A stretch of DNA of 56,067 bases. It comes from Pontibacter diazotrophicus. Its GTDB lineage: Bacteria; Bacteroidota; Bacteroidia; Cytophagales; Hymenobacteraceae. The notes under the pieces are model-generated. The model did no database searches. It worked only from the letters and a program-made list of their open reading frames with translations, and was not told where the DNA came from. The position numbers were made by a program, and so were the translations under genes. This document shows, piece by piece, positions 42,905-51,605 of the stretch (position 1 is the first letter of the stretch; the number at the start of each line of letters is the position of its first letter). Location: positions 1 to 56,067 of the forward strand of contig NZ_QRGR01000038.1 of NCBI RefSeq assembly GCF_003367245.1, written 5' to 3'.

Positions 42905-43992
42905 TTGTATCTGTAGCCTACTTTATACTTTATTTTTTACTTTTCCTGGGGCTGCTGATCCTGCTGGTTTTCAACAGGAAACGCTATGCCCTGCAGCAGT
43001 CGCACCAGCCACGCATCAGCATCCTGATTGCCGCCCGAAATGAAGAACATACCATTCTGCGCTGCCTGCAGGCTATAGCCGCGCTCGATTACCCTGACGG
43101 GAAAATAGAAGTGCTCATCGGAGACGATGCCTCCTCAGATGGTACGCGTGCCGTGGTAGAGGCATTTATACAGGGCAAGCCCGGCTACCGCTGCATCTCC
43201 ATCAGGCAAAACACCGGAACCACCAAAGGAAAAGCGAATGTGCTGGCACAACTGGCAAAGCACGCCACCTCCGACTTTTTCTTTTATACTGATGCCGACA
43301 TTGCCGTGCCGCCGCAATGGGTGCGGGGAATGCTGTCGGAGATGAAGGAGGATGTTGGTGTGGTGACGGGCATTACCTCTATTGCGGGAGATAGCTTCTG
43401 GGCCAGGTTGCAGGCCATGGACTGGCTGTATGCATTGGGGCTGATGCAGGTGGTTTCGGATCTGAAGCTGCCTGTATCCACAATGGGTAACAACATGCTG
43501 TTGCGCCGGCAGGCCTACGAGGGAGTGGGAGGGTTCGAAGGAATTGGCTTTTCTATTACCGAGGACATTGCCATTTTCAATGCCATTATAAAGAAAGGCT
43601 GGACCTTCCGGAACATTTACGATAAAAGTGTTTTAGCTCTTTCGACACCTGCTGTTCGCTTTACAGATTACCTGCACCAACGCAAGCGCTGGATGCGGGG
43701 CTCTATGCACCTGCCACTCTATATGGCCATCATCTTTATTCTGCATTCCGCTTATTATCCGGTGTTGCTGCCGTTTTTTGCTTATACTTCGGTGGGGGTG
43801 GCATTGGCTATCTTCGTGTTTAAGCTGTCACTGCAAAGCCTGTATGTGCACATCTGCCTGCAGCGGCTGGGCCAGTCGGCGCCCTGGTGGTTTTACATTG
43901 CCTTTGAAATTTATCTCGTTGTCACGTCCGTTATCCTCATTTTTTACTTTTTTCTGCCGCTTTCCATCTCCTGGAAAGGGAGGAAGTATTAA
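42901..43992 (+). CDS. Family 2 glycosyltransferase, membrane-anchored
   Basis: A 363-residue enzyme. One N-terminal helix is followed by a GT-A domain (ISILIAARNEEHTI, VLIGDDASSDGT, FFYTDADIAVPPQW) and the processive-type QRKRWMRGS motif. Three to four C-terminal helices follow. Similar in layout to the GT2 at 39276. The 245 bases beyond (43993-44264) start with direct copies of GAGTTAGAGAGTT and hold no gene. Confidence 0.88.
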   Translation: MIVSVAYFILYFLLFLGLLILLVFNRKRYALQQSHQPRISILIAARNEEHTILRCLQAIAALDYPDGKIEVLIGDDASSDGTRAVVEAFIQGKPGYRCISIRQNTGTTKGKANVLAQLAKHATSDFFFYTDADIAVPPQWVRGMLSEMKEDVGVVTGITSIAGDSFWARLQAMDWLYALGLMQVVSDLKLPVSTMGNNMLLRRQAYEGVGGFEGIGFSITEDIAIFNAIIKKGWTFRNIYDKSVLALSTPAVRFTDYLHQRKRWMRGSMHLPLYMAIIFILHSAYYPVLLPFFAYTSVGVALAIFVFKLSLQSLYVHICLQRLGQSAPWWFYIAFEIYLVVTSVILIFYFFLPLSISWKGRKY

Positions 43993-44264
43993 GAGTTAGA
44001 GAGTTTAGGAGTTAGAGAGTTAAAGAGGTAGCGGTATTAAACTCTAAAGGCTCTATTTAAACAACGAGCAGCTCTATTTCTATTGGAGAAATCAAATATT
44101 TTTCTTGATTCCTGAAGAACGAGTTTCAATATACTTTGAGGGAAAAGGAATCAAAACATAGCATTTTTCAGGTAGGTACATTAAATTGAAACTTTGTTCA
44201 ACCGGCTACTTGCGCGCCTCATTCGTAGGTATGACATTTGCCCTTGAAGATTGCAGTATTTAAA

Positions 44265-45044
44265 ATGACTCGCCCAATGAATTTAATTGACTCGCACGCA
44301 CACATCTACTCAGAGAAGTTTGACGAAGACAGAGCAGATGCTATGGCGAGGGCACAGGAGGAGGGGGTAAGCCGAATCTATATGCCCAATATCGACCATA
44401 CCTCCATTGATACCATGTTGGAGGCAGAGGCGAAGTACCCGCAACTTTGCATTCCGATGATGGGGTTGCATCCTACCTCTGTTGACAATGACTTTGAGCG
44501 GGAACTGTACCTGGTAGAGGAGTGGCTGGAGAAACGAAAGTTTGCGGCGGTGGGTGAATGCGGTATAGACCTGTACTGGGACAAAACTTTTCTGTCGCAG
44601 CAACAGGAGGCGCTGAAAGTGCAGGTGGCGCTGGCAAAAAAACACCAATTGCCGATCGTGCTGCATACCCGCGACTCCTTTAATGAGACATTCGAGATCA
44701 TAGAAGCTGCGCAGGATGGTACGCTCCGCGGGATTTTCCATTGCTTTTCAGGCACTGCGGAGGAGGCAGAAAAGGTAAGGAAGCTGGGGTTTCTGATGGG
44801 TATTGGTGGGGTGGCTACCTTCAAAAACGGTGGCCTGGACAAGGTGCTTCCGCACGTATCGCTGGATAACCTTGTGCTGGAAACAGACTGCCCTTATTTA
44901 GCGCCCACTCCGCACCGTGGGAAACGCAATGAGCCTGTTTATCTGCCTTTAATAGCCAAACGTGTTGCCGAACTGATGCAGCAGCCAGTAGCGGTGGTCG
45001 CTGAGAAAACAACAGCCAATGCGTTGAACCTGTTTAAGCTATAG
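44265..45044 (+). CDS. TatD family metal-dependent hydrolase
   Basis: About 259 residues; ATG 44265 or 44277 both precede the conserved MNLIDSHAHIYSEKF. A TIM-barrel amidohydrolase with metal ligands in DSHAHIY, GECGIDLYWD, VLHTRDSFNE, IFHCFSGTAEEA and LETDCPYLAPTPHRGKRNEP. Members act as 3'-5' exonucleases or D-aminoacyl-tRNA deacylases. Followed by ansA after 2 bases. Confidence 0.94.
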   Translation: MTRPMNLIDSHAHIYSEKFDEDRADAMARAQEEGVSRIYMPNIDHTSIDTMLEAEAKYPQLCIPMMGLHPTSVDNDFERELYLVEEWLEKRKFAAVGECGIDLYWDKTFLSQQQEALKVQVALAKKHQLPIVLHTRDSFNETFEIIEAAQDGTLRGIFHCFSGTAEEAEKVRKLGFLMGIGGVATFKNGGLDKVLPHVSLDNLVLETDCPYLAPTPHRGKRNEPVYLPLIAKRVAELMQQPVAVVAEKTTANALNLFKL

Positions 45045-45046
45045 CC

Positions 45047-46114
45047 ATGAATATCGTAAGAGTGAACATAGGCACCTCCGCGCCACAGGATCCGGAAGCT
45101 TCCATCATGATCATCTATACCGGCGGAACCATCGGTATGGTGTTCGATGAGGAGCACAAGCACCTCGTGCCCTTCAACTTCAGCCAGATATTGCAGAAAG
45201 TGCCAGAGCTGAGGCAGTTTAATTACCTGCTGTCGGTGGTAAGCATAGAGCCTGCCATTGATTCGTCTAATGTGAACCTTGGCGACTGGATGATGATGGC
45301 CCGCCTGGTGGAGGAGAACTATAATGACTTCGACGGCTTTGTGATTCTGCACGGTACTGACACCATGGCTTATAGTGCCTCCGCCCTGAGCTATATGCTG
45401 GAGAACTTACAGAAGCCAGTCATCTTTACTGGGGCGCAGGTTCCGATTGGCCGGGTGCGCACAGATGCCAGGGAGAACCTGATATCTGCCCTTCAGATTG
45501 CCGCTACCAAGAACGATGGGGGAGGAGTAGTGCCGGAGGTATGCATATATTTCCACAACCTGCTGTTGCGGGGCAATAGGGCTAAAAAAGTGGAGAGCAC
45601 CCAGTTCAGCGCCTTTAAATCGGAAAACCACCCGATTCTCGCCAAGGCAGGCGTGAACATAGACTATTACGGGACAGCCATTCGCCCGCATACAAAAAAA
45701 CCTTTTAAAGCACACTATAACTTAGATTACCGTGTGGCTATTCTAAAGCTTTTCCCGGGAATAACGCCGCAGGTGGTTAAAAGTATTCTGACTACACCAG
45801 AGTTGCGGGGGGTGGTGATGGAGACTTTTGGTGCCGGTAATGCGCCAACCTCATCCTGGCTGCTGGATTTGCTGCGGGAGGCAATCGGGCGGGGCCTTCT
45901 GATCATGAATGTGTCGCAGTGCGATGAAGGACGCGTAGACCAGGGTCACTATGAAACCAGCAGGTATCTATTAGAAATGGGCGTGATTGGGGGAGCCGAC
46001 ATTACTACGGAGGCTGCTATCACAAAAATGATGTTTGTACTCGGGCAGGATCTGTCTCCCGCCAAAACCATCGACTTACTTACGCAGGACCTGCGGGGCG
46101 AAATAACACTCTGA
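45047..46114 (+). CDS. ansA: Type I (cytoplasmic) L-asparaginase
   Basis: A 355-residue enzyme that hydrolyses L-asparagine to aspartate and ammonia. Both catalytic threonine motifs are present: IIYTGGTIGMV near the N-terminus and ILHGTDTMAYSASAL (about residue 105). No signal peptide, so cytoplasmic. It starts 2 bases after tatD, forming an operon. The tRNA-Ser gene lies downstream. Confidence 0.95.
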   Translation: MNIVRVNIGTSAPQDPEASIMIIYTGGTIGMVFDEEHKHLVPFNFSQILQKVPELRQFNYLLSVVSIEPAIDSSNVNLGDWMMMARLVEENYNDFDGFVILHGTDTMAYSASALSYMLENLQKPVIFTGAQVPIGRVRTDARENLISALQIAATKNDGGGVVPEVCIYFHNLLLRGNRAKKVESTQFSAFKSENHPILAKAGVNIDYYGTAIRPHTKKPFKAHYNLDYRVAILKLFPGITPQVVKSILTTPELRGVVMETFGAGNAPTSSWLLDLLREAIGRGLLIMNVSQCDEGRVDQGHYETSRYLLEMGVIGGADITTEAAITKMMFVLGQDLSPAKTIDLLTQDLRGEITL

Positions 46115-46235
46115 GAGCCGGTTTCAATTTATCTTTTTGAACTTCAAATGCACGCTTATAGAACCTAAAGCGCTCACTTTCACTATCAAAAACAATTTTT
46201 AAACATACGCAAATAAAAATAGGTACTACATTCCA

Positions 46236-46268
46236 TTTGCAAAGTTGCCGGCAAATGCCGTATCTTTG
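46236..46268 (+). promoter_or_regulatory. Promoter of tRNA-Ser
   Basis: TTTG (46236-46239), a 21-base spacer and TATCTTTG (46261-46268), a textbook Bacteroidota promoter 16 bases before the tRNA. Confidence 0.8.
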
Positions 46269-46283
46269 CATTACCAAAAGAAT

Positions 46284-46371
46284 AGAGAGGTGTCCGAGTG
46301 GTTGAAGGAGCACGCCTGGAAAGTGTGTATACCTCAAAAGGGTATCGCGGGTTCGAATCCCGCTCTCTCTG
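46284..46371 (+). tRNA. tRNA-Ser (anticodon GGA)
   Basis: An 88-nt class II tRNA. Acceptor AGAGAGG/TCTCTCT, anticodon arm CACGC-CTGGAAA-GTGTG with anticodon GGA, a long variable arm (ACCTCAAAAGGGT), and T arm GCGGG-TTCGAAT-CCCGC. The CCA is not fully encoded. It is the attachment site of a genomic island: its last 16 bases plus one recur at 55662-55678. Confidence 0.95.
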
Positions 46372-46372
46372 C
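46356..46372 (+). repeat. Left attachment repeat (attL), tRNA-Ser 3' end
   Basis: 17 bases AATCCCGCTCTCTCTGC, identical to 55662-55678. The insertion leaves the tRNA intact, as expected for an integrase that targets tRNA 3' ends. Confidence 0.75.
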
Positions 46373-46380
46373 ATAGCAAA

Positions 46381-46424
46381 AGTCTCAAATAGCTGATTTT
46401 AAGCAATTTGAGACTTTTTATTTT
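46381..46424 (+). terminator. Terminator behind tRNA-Ser, island side
   Basis: AGTCTCAAAT (46381-46390) pairs with ATTTGAGACT (46406-46415), followed by TTTTATTTT. It lies inside the island and so was brought in with it. Confidence 0.8.
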
Positions 46425-46478
46425 AGGTTTAGTCAAAAATTTAAATAGTTGTAGTCAAAGCCACTTTTCATCCTCCGT

Positions 46479-46838
46479 ATGAATTTTAGCTTCTACCTTG
46501 GCGGTTATGGACGTGATAACAGCTATTGTTTAATATTGAACAACGGTACATTAACCATTTCTGAGTATCAAGGCATACCCATTCCAGGACATGACAAAGT
46601 GCTTGCCGTTGACGATATCATAGATTGGCAACTGTTGTTGGAATTCCTAAAAGCCTGCAACTGGAAGAGAAGATATGACAGCAATATACTCGATGGTACG
46701 CAGTGGGAGTTGACAGTAAGCGGAAAGGGTATCAGTGTCAGATCATATGGCTCTAATGCCTATCCAGAGAACTTCGATATGTTTCTGATGCTGCTCAACA
46801 AGGTAACAGGTGTTGTGGGTGTTCGAATATCCATATGA
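46479..46838 (+). CDS. Hypothetical protein of the island
   Basis: A 119-residue, Tyr/Asn-rich protein without signal peptide (NFSFYLGGYGRDNSYCLILN at the start). Composition is protein-like. I recognise no family. It faces the zinc-ribbon gene with a gap of only 11 bases at the converging ends. Confidence 0.6.
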   Translation: MNFSFYLGGYGRDNSYCLILNNGTLTISEYQGIPIPGHDKVLAVDDIIDWQLLLEFLKACNWKRRYDSNILDGTQWELTVSGKGISVRSYGSNAYPENFDMFLMLLNKVTGVVGVRISI

Positions 46839-46849
46839 TGCTGGTTCGG

Positions 46850-47188
46850 CTAATCCCACATACCCATGAATTCGGATCCTAATGTTTCCCGCTTGCACCT
46901 TGGGCAAAGCCATTGCTCTTTTTCTGGAAGGTAATCATCGGTAGCCAGCCCCAACTCTTTTTCAATTTCGCTTTCTTCTACATCTTCTTTGTAAAATTTT
47001 ACCTTCTTGCGACACTGCGGGCATTTGGAGAAGCTCTTGCTCATGTCCCTGCCAACGATGATTCCGCAGTCGCCACAGTAGGCTGGCTCAATCCTAATGC
47101 CGTTCTCAAAGTATCGGAAACCGATGCCTTGGTAGATTTCGCCTGATTCCAATCCGCACTGGCACACAGCTTTTATGATGTTACCCAT
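46850..47188 (-). CDS. Hypothetical zinc-ribbon protein
   Basis: A 112-residue protein with four Cys pairs: CQCG, CGDCG, CPQC and CPRC, spaced as two zinc ribbons. Probably binds two zinc ions. Function unknown; it may bind nucleic acid or protein. Runs in the same direction as the truncated gene behind it, 17 bases apart. Confidence 0.65.
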   Translation of the reverse strand: MGNIIKAVCQCGLESGEIYQGIGFRYFENGIRIEPAYCGDCGIIVGRDMSKSFSKCPQCRKKVKFYKEDVEESEIEKELGLATDDYLPEKEQWLCPRCKRETLGSEFMGMWD

Positions 47189-47205
47189 ATGTTCTTCCTC
47201 TGAAT

Positions 47206-47583
47206 TTAATCCAGCACCATTACCAGCGTTGAACCATATCTTGGATGGGCTTCCTCATATCCCAAACTAACCTTAATATACACATGCGTGAGGCAATCGT
47301 TTCTGTGTCGCAGGGAGGGCACATCGTAGTCGATCAAAAACTGTAATGCTATCTTCCTTCCTGTTTCATTACCGTAGGCACAGCACTCAGCATAGTTTTC
47401 CTTCTCACACTTTACACGTTTATGACCTACTATACCTAACTCGGCTGATTCCCTGGCAAAGCACTTGGCGTTCTGGGACATGTAAGAGTCTGTGTAAAAC
47501 GGTTCCAGTGGCTGTATGCTGTTCAGCTCTTTTACAAGTGAGTTTCTGTAAGAAAACCATTTACCCTTTTCATTTCTTGCTAT
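47206..47583 (-). pseudogene. Hypothetical gene truncated at its 5' end by an IS3 remnant
   Basis: The conserved-looking part reads KDIFIARNEKGKWFSYRNSL, then VKELNSIQPLEPFYTDSYMS, and ends with LRHRNDCLTHVYIKVSLGYE... The open frame continues to 47772, but those residues are the antisense of transposase sequence, so the real 5' end is lost at about 47583. I do not recognise the protein. Confidence 0.55.
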
Positions 47584-47593
47584 AAATATATCT

Positions 47594-47986
47594 TTGGGTA
47601 GAGCCTTGCCAGGTTTAGGTACAGGAGAGTTGCTGTTCCACTCTGACAGAGGGATGCAGTATGCCTGCCAGGAGTTCCGGAATGAGTTGGAAGACAAATC
47701 GGTGCGGCAGAGTATAAGCAGGAAGGGGAACTGTTGGGACAATGCCGTGGCAGAGAGCTTCTTCAAAACCATGAAAGCCGAGATGGTCTACCACGAGTCT
47801 TTCCTGACAGTGGAAGAAGCCAGGATGGCAGTGGTCGTCTATATTGAAGTATATGGAAGTCTTCTACAACAGGGAGAGGAGCCATTCAACGCTAGGCTAT
47901 CTTACCCCCTGCCAGTATGGAGAACGGATCCTACAAAAGAAAATGGCTGTCTAACATAAAGCCTCTGGTAAACTGTTGCAATTCCA
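47594..47986 (+). mobile_element. IS3-family transposase (orfB) 3' remnant
   Basis: Catalytic-core sequence LLFHSDRGMQYAC and SISRKGNCWDNAVAESFFKT (the DDE glutamate) is preserved. An imperfect 10-bp tandem duplication at 47840-47859 (TATATTGAAG, TATATGGAAG) then shifts the frame; afterwards EVFYNRERSHSTLGYLTPCQ continues to a TAA. The right terminus GCAATTCCA ends at 47986, as in the copy at 54172. The N-terminal domain and left terminus are missing. Inactive. Confidence 0.75.
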
Positions 47987-48273
47987 GGTACACCTTTCCG
48001 AAAATATTGGAGTACGCTTGTCTCATGATAGAATCCTGTACTAAAAAACTACAAATAACTATAGCAAAACAAGTTAGGCAGCCATACCAAATTTTGCAGA
48101 ATGCCTCCCGCTGTGGCCCGCATTTAGATCGGCAGGTAACCGCTGTAGAGAGGCAAAAGCCTTGCTATTTATGTGTTTCTGGGCCACTTTAGGCTTCTGA
48201 AATAAAGACCAGCGGCAATTGCCATAAACCTAACGCCTTCTTCTTCAATATTTTATAGGTGTTATAATTTCCT
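47987..48273. other. Intergenic gap before the AraC-type regulator
   Basis: No coding region that I can support on either strand. It must contain the promoter for the regulator at 48316. Confidence 0.4.
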
Positions 48274-48307
48274 CCTTTGATTAAATTTTTTTATATTTAA
48301 TCAAAGG
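48274..48307 (+). promoter_or_regulatory. 12-bp perfect inverted repeat at the regulator start
   Basis: CCTTTGATTAAA (48274-48285) and TTTAATCAAAGG (48296-48307) flank a T/A-rich spacer and end 8 bases before the ATG at 48316. It could be an autoregulatory operator or a leader hairpin that limits translation. A related half-site CCTTTGAATCAAAT lies near 49492, upstream of the cupin gene. Confidence 0.5.
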
Positions 48308-48315
48308 AACCGCTT

Positions 48316-49452
48316 ATGCCAATATACATGGACAGGCATGATTTTTCTGGAGTCACTGCAAAAGATGTTGCAGCGGCTCATCAGGAGGACCTGAAAATTC
48401 AGGAAAAGTATGGGTGCCGCGGACTGACCTATTGGTTCGACGAAGAAAGGCAAATGGCTTTCTGCTTGGTTGAGGGTCCAGACAAAGAATCAGTCAGGAA
48501 AATGCACGACGAAGCCCATGGCCTGGTTCCTTTTGAAATTATAGAGGTTGAAAGCCATATCGTGAAAGCTTTTCTGGGTAGAATTGAGGACCCGCAGTCT
48601 TCAGAAACTGCAACCGATTCAGCGTTGTTTGCTTTTGATGATCCGGCTTTTCGGACTATCATGGCGACGGCGTTAAGTGATGCTGCTTTGTTGCCTTCCA
48701 AAATCGGACAGGACGAAGCGCAAAGGCTTTTCTGCCTGCAAAATGAAATCATCAGGAATGCTTTGCTGAAATATGATGGAAAAGAAGTCCGGCATACCGG
48801 GCATGGCTTTCTGGCTTCCTTTATGTCTGCTTCCAAAGCCGTGCTGTGTGCCGTCGAAATACAGGAAACCCTCCGCAAACATAACAGCAATACAGCAACC
48901 GAAAAGCTGGAGGTGGAAATTGGCTTAAGTGCCGGTACCCCCGTAAATGGCAGCAGCGACTTATTCGGGCAGGCGATTCAGTTGGCAAACAGGCTATGTA
49001 AGGTACCTGGTGCAGGTCATGTAGTGGCTTCTGCTACGGTGCGGGACCTTTTTAGACAGGAGGAAGAAGGTAGTTTTAACCAGGGTCATCTGGTCAGAAC
49101 GCTGAATCTGCCGGAGGAGCGGTTCTTAAACCAGTTGTATGATATTACCGAAACAGCCTGGAACGAAACCGGATTTACCATTCCTGATTTTGCAAAAGCC
49201 TTTGGGTTAAGCAAATCACAATTCTACAGAAAAACAGTTTCTTTGTTGGGGTATTCTCCCAATGATTTTGTGAAAGAGTACAGGTTAACGAAAGCAGTAG
49301 AAATTATCGAAAGCCAGGAAAGCAGCATTTCCGAAGTTGCTTACCACTCAGGCTTTACCAGCCCTTCCTATTTCTCCAAGTGTTTCCAGAAAAGATTTAA
49401 TATTCTTCCTTCCATTTACGCTACTGCAGTGGCTGCCTCCGGTCAGGTTTAA
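48316..49452 (+). CDS. DUF4242 - cyclase-like - AraC fusion regulator
   Basis: A 378-residue protein with three parts. Residues about 1-85 match DUF4242, a small ferredoxin-like fold seen in nickel-binding SCO4226-type proteins (MDRHDFSGVTAKDVAAAHQE, MHDEAHGLVPFEI). Residues about 130-250 resemble a class III nucleotide cyclase (HTGHGFLASFMSASKAVLCA, IGLSAGTPV...FGQAIQLANRLC), though the metal-binding Asp pair is not evident, so it is probably non-catalytic. The C-terminal AraC-type helix-turn-helix (KAVEIIESQESSISEVAYHS, GFTSPSYFSKCFQKRFN) binds DNA. Likely activator of the cupin-oxidoreductase-globin genes downstream. Confidence 0.8.
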   Translation: MPIYMDRHDFSGVTAKDVAAAHQEDLKIQEKYGCRGLTYWFDEERQMAFCLVEGPDKESVRKMHDEAHGLVPFEIIEVESHIVKAFLGRIEDPQSSETATDSALFAFDDPAFRTIMATALSDAALLPSKIGQDEAQRLFCLQNEIIRNALLKYDGKEVRHTGHGFLASFMSASKAVLCAVEIQETLRKHNSNTATEKLEVEIGLSAGTPVNGSSDLFGQAIQLANRLCKVPGAGHVVASATVRDLFRQEEEGSFNQGHLVRTLNLPEERFLNQLYDITETAWNETGFTIPDFAKAFGLSKSQFYRKTVSLLGYSPNDFVKEYRLTKAVEIIESQESSISEVAYHSGFTSPSYFSKCFQKRFNILPSIYATAVAASGQV

Positions 49453-49668
49453 ATTTCTGTCTTTCCCCATCAACTTGCTTCAAATTTGCTAGCCTTTGAA
49501 TCAAATGTGGCAGAGGGGCTCTGCGTTTCATCCTATCTTTGATAATATAAAAACATGCTGGTGATAATTCTCTGTTTGTTGGCTAATCCTGCTTTTTGAT
49601 AAGGATTTTTATCATTTGGAGAAGAATAAAAGGCATGTGCGATGTCAAATTCTTAAAACATATCAATT

Positions 49669-50043
49669 ATGCAAAAATCACTAAACCAACTCCCTGTTAC
49701 ACTTGAAGTGCCGGGAGCAAAAATTACGAGCGAAGCTTTTGGGGATATAACGGTCGCTTTTACAAGCTTAAGTAAAGGTACCGATCTTGCCCCACTTTTG
49801 GAAGGCCTTCCCCATGACCACTGTCAATGTCCGCATTGGGGATACGTGATGAAAGGAAAAATTCGGATCCGCTACCAGGATGGAACGGAGGAAGTAACCG
49901 AGGGTGGGAATCTCTACTACTGGCCAGCCGGACATACGGGAGTGGTGGAAGAAGACGTGGAGTTTATAGAGTTCAGCCCAAAACATGAAATGGAACATGT
50001 GTTACAGCATGTAAAGGCTAAATTAGAACAAGCAGCACATTAA
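49669..50043 (+). CDS. Cupin-domain protein
   Basis: A 124-residue single cupin. The first motif includes HDHCQCPHWGYVMKGKIRIR with His and Cys that could hold a metal, the second is GNLYYWPAGHTGVVEED. No signal peptide. It may be a small metal-dependent enzyme or a sensor; no closer call is possible. First gene after the regulator with a 216-base gap. Confidence 0.85.
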   Translation: MQKSLNQLPVTLEVPGAKITSEAFGDITVAFTSLSKGTDLAPLLEGLPHDHCQCPHWGYVMKGKIRIRYQDGTEEVTEGGNLYYWPAGHTGVVEEDVEFIEFSPKHEMEHVLQHVKAKLEQAAH

Positions 50044-50098
50044 CCGCTGCTTTTCATAGATAAATCATTTTTCACTACAACCCTAAACGAATCTATTT

Positions 50099-51508
50099 AT
50101 GGCTACTGCAACAACAAAATCTGCCTCCGTTAAAAGTTTAGGAGGTGAAATTCTTCGTACGTTCAAATCTGACTTCCGGGGGGAGCTTCTTCAACCAGGA
50201 GACAAGAATTATAATGAAGCCCGGAAGGTGTATAATGCCATGATTGACAAACAGCCAGGGTTGATTGCCTATTGTAGTGAGGTGGCAGATGTGGTAAAGG
50301 CCGTGCGCTTTGCCGGAGCTTATAATCTGGATGTGGCCGTGCGGGCTGGTGGCCACAATGGCGCCGGCTTGGGGATGTGTGAAGATGGCCTTTGCATCGA
50401 CCTTTCCAAAATGAAGCTAATCAGGGTAAACCAGGAGGCAAATACTGTTTTGGTGGAGGGAGGCTGCACGTGGGGAGAAGTAGATCAGGCTACCCATGCT
50501 TATGGCCTTGCTATGCCCAGTGGCATCATTTCTACCACGGGGGTAGGTGGATTGACATTGGGCGGAGGACATGGCCATCTGAGTCGTAAATACGGACTCA
50601 CAATCGACAATCTTCTGGAAGCGGAAATAGTGCTGGCCACAGGTGAAGTGGTAACCGCCAATGAACAGGAGCACCAGGATCTCTTTTGGGCTGTTCGCGG
50701 AGGAGGCGGCAACTTTGGAGTAGTTACCTCTTTCCTTTTTCGCCTGCATCCGGTGAGCACAGTCTATGCCGGCCCTATGTTTTGGGAGTTGGGAAGTGCA
50801 CCTGAGATTCTCAAGTGGTACCGGGAGTTTCTCCCTGCAGCCCCGGAGGAGCTGAATGGTTTCTTTGCTTTTATGGCCGTGCCTCCGGCCCCCTCCTTTC
50901 CTGAACATTTGCACTTACAGAAAGTCTGCGGAATTGTGTGGTGCCACTGTGGCAAATCTGATCAGGCCGAAGAAACCCTGAGCCAGGTCCGGGAAAAGTT
51001 TCCGCCCATTTTTGAGCATGTGGGAGCGATGCCTTATCCTGCCTTACAAAGCGCCTTCGATGCTTTGTATCCAAAAGGCCACAATTGGTACTGGCGTGGG
51101 GATTTTGTAAAAGAAATACCTGATGAGGCCATTGAACAACACGTGAAGTTTGCCAACGAATTGCCTACTATGCAATCCACCATGCACCTTTATCCTGTCG
51201 ACGGCGCTGTGAACCGGGTAGGCAAGGAGGATACTGCTTTTAGCTTCCGGGAAGCCAATTGGTCGCAGGTGATAGTAGGGGTAGATCCGGATGCGAAAAA
51301 CAATGAGCGCATTACACAGTGGGCAAAGGATTACTGGAAAGCCATCCATCCTTACTCTCTTGGCGGCGCCTATGTAAATTTTATGATGGAGGAAGGGCAG
51401 GAGCGGGTAAAAGCCACCTACCGGGATAACTATGACCGCCTGTTAAAGGTCAAACAGAAATATGACCCGTCAAACTTTTTTCACCTCAATCAGAACATAA
51501 AAGCTTAA
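50099..51508 (+). CDS. FAD-binding oxidoreductase, berberine-bridge type
   Basis: A 469-residue flavoenzyme of the PCMH/BBE class. The FAD-binding domain shows VAVRAGGHNGAGLGMCEDGL, where the GGH histidine is the usual covalent FAD site, then GGCTWGEVD, GLAMPSGIISTTGVGGLTLG and RKYGLTIDNLL. The C-terminal BBE motif contains YKQ-like YDRLLKVKQKYDPSNFFHLN. It oxidises alcohols, sugars or amines with O2, making H2O2; the substrate is unknown. No export signal. It lies 55 bases after the cupin gene and before the globin. Confidence 0.9.
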   Translation: MATATTKSASVKSLGGEILRTFKSDFRGELLQPGDKNYNEARKVYNAMIDKQPGLIAYCSEVADVVKAVRFAGAYNLDVAVRAGGHNGAGLGMCEDGLCIDLSKMKLIRVNQEANTVLVEGGCTWGEVDQATHAYGLAMPSGIISTTGVGGLTLGGGHGHLSRKYGLTIDNLLEAEIVLATGEVVTANEQEHQDLFWAVRGGGGNFGVVTSFLFRLHPVSTVYAGPMFWELGSAPEILKWYREFLPAAPEELNGFFAFMAVPPAPSFPEHLHLQKVCGIVWCHCGKSDQAEETLSQVREKFPPIFEHVGAMPYPALQSAFDALYPKGHNWYWRGDFVKEIPDEAIEQHVKFANELPTMQSTMHLYPVDGAVNRVGKEDTAFSFREANWSQVIVGVDPDAKNNERITQWAKDYWKAIHPYSLGGAYVNFMMEEGQERVKATYRDNYDRLLKVKQKYDPSNFFHLNQNIKA

Positions 51509-51605
51509 CGCTGATACTATTGAATTTCCTGAAAAAGAAGTTACTTCTGCAGGTATTGCCAATTTGTAAAATCATTCATGTTATCAATAACATAAAAAGC
51601 GAACT

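Noticed and set aside
43993..44264. GAGTTAGAGAGTT direct copies as a regulatory array.
   Set aside because: Only two imperfect copies directly after a stop codon; likely a simple-sequence or dispersed AT repeat.
47583..47772. N-terminal 60 residues of the minus-strand ORF ending at 47206.
   Set aside because: They are antisense of the IS3 transposase, so they are not part of the original protein.
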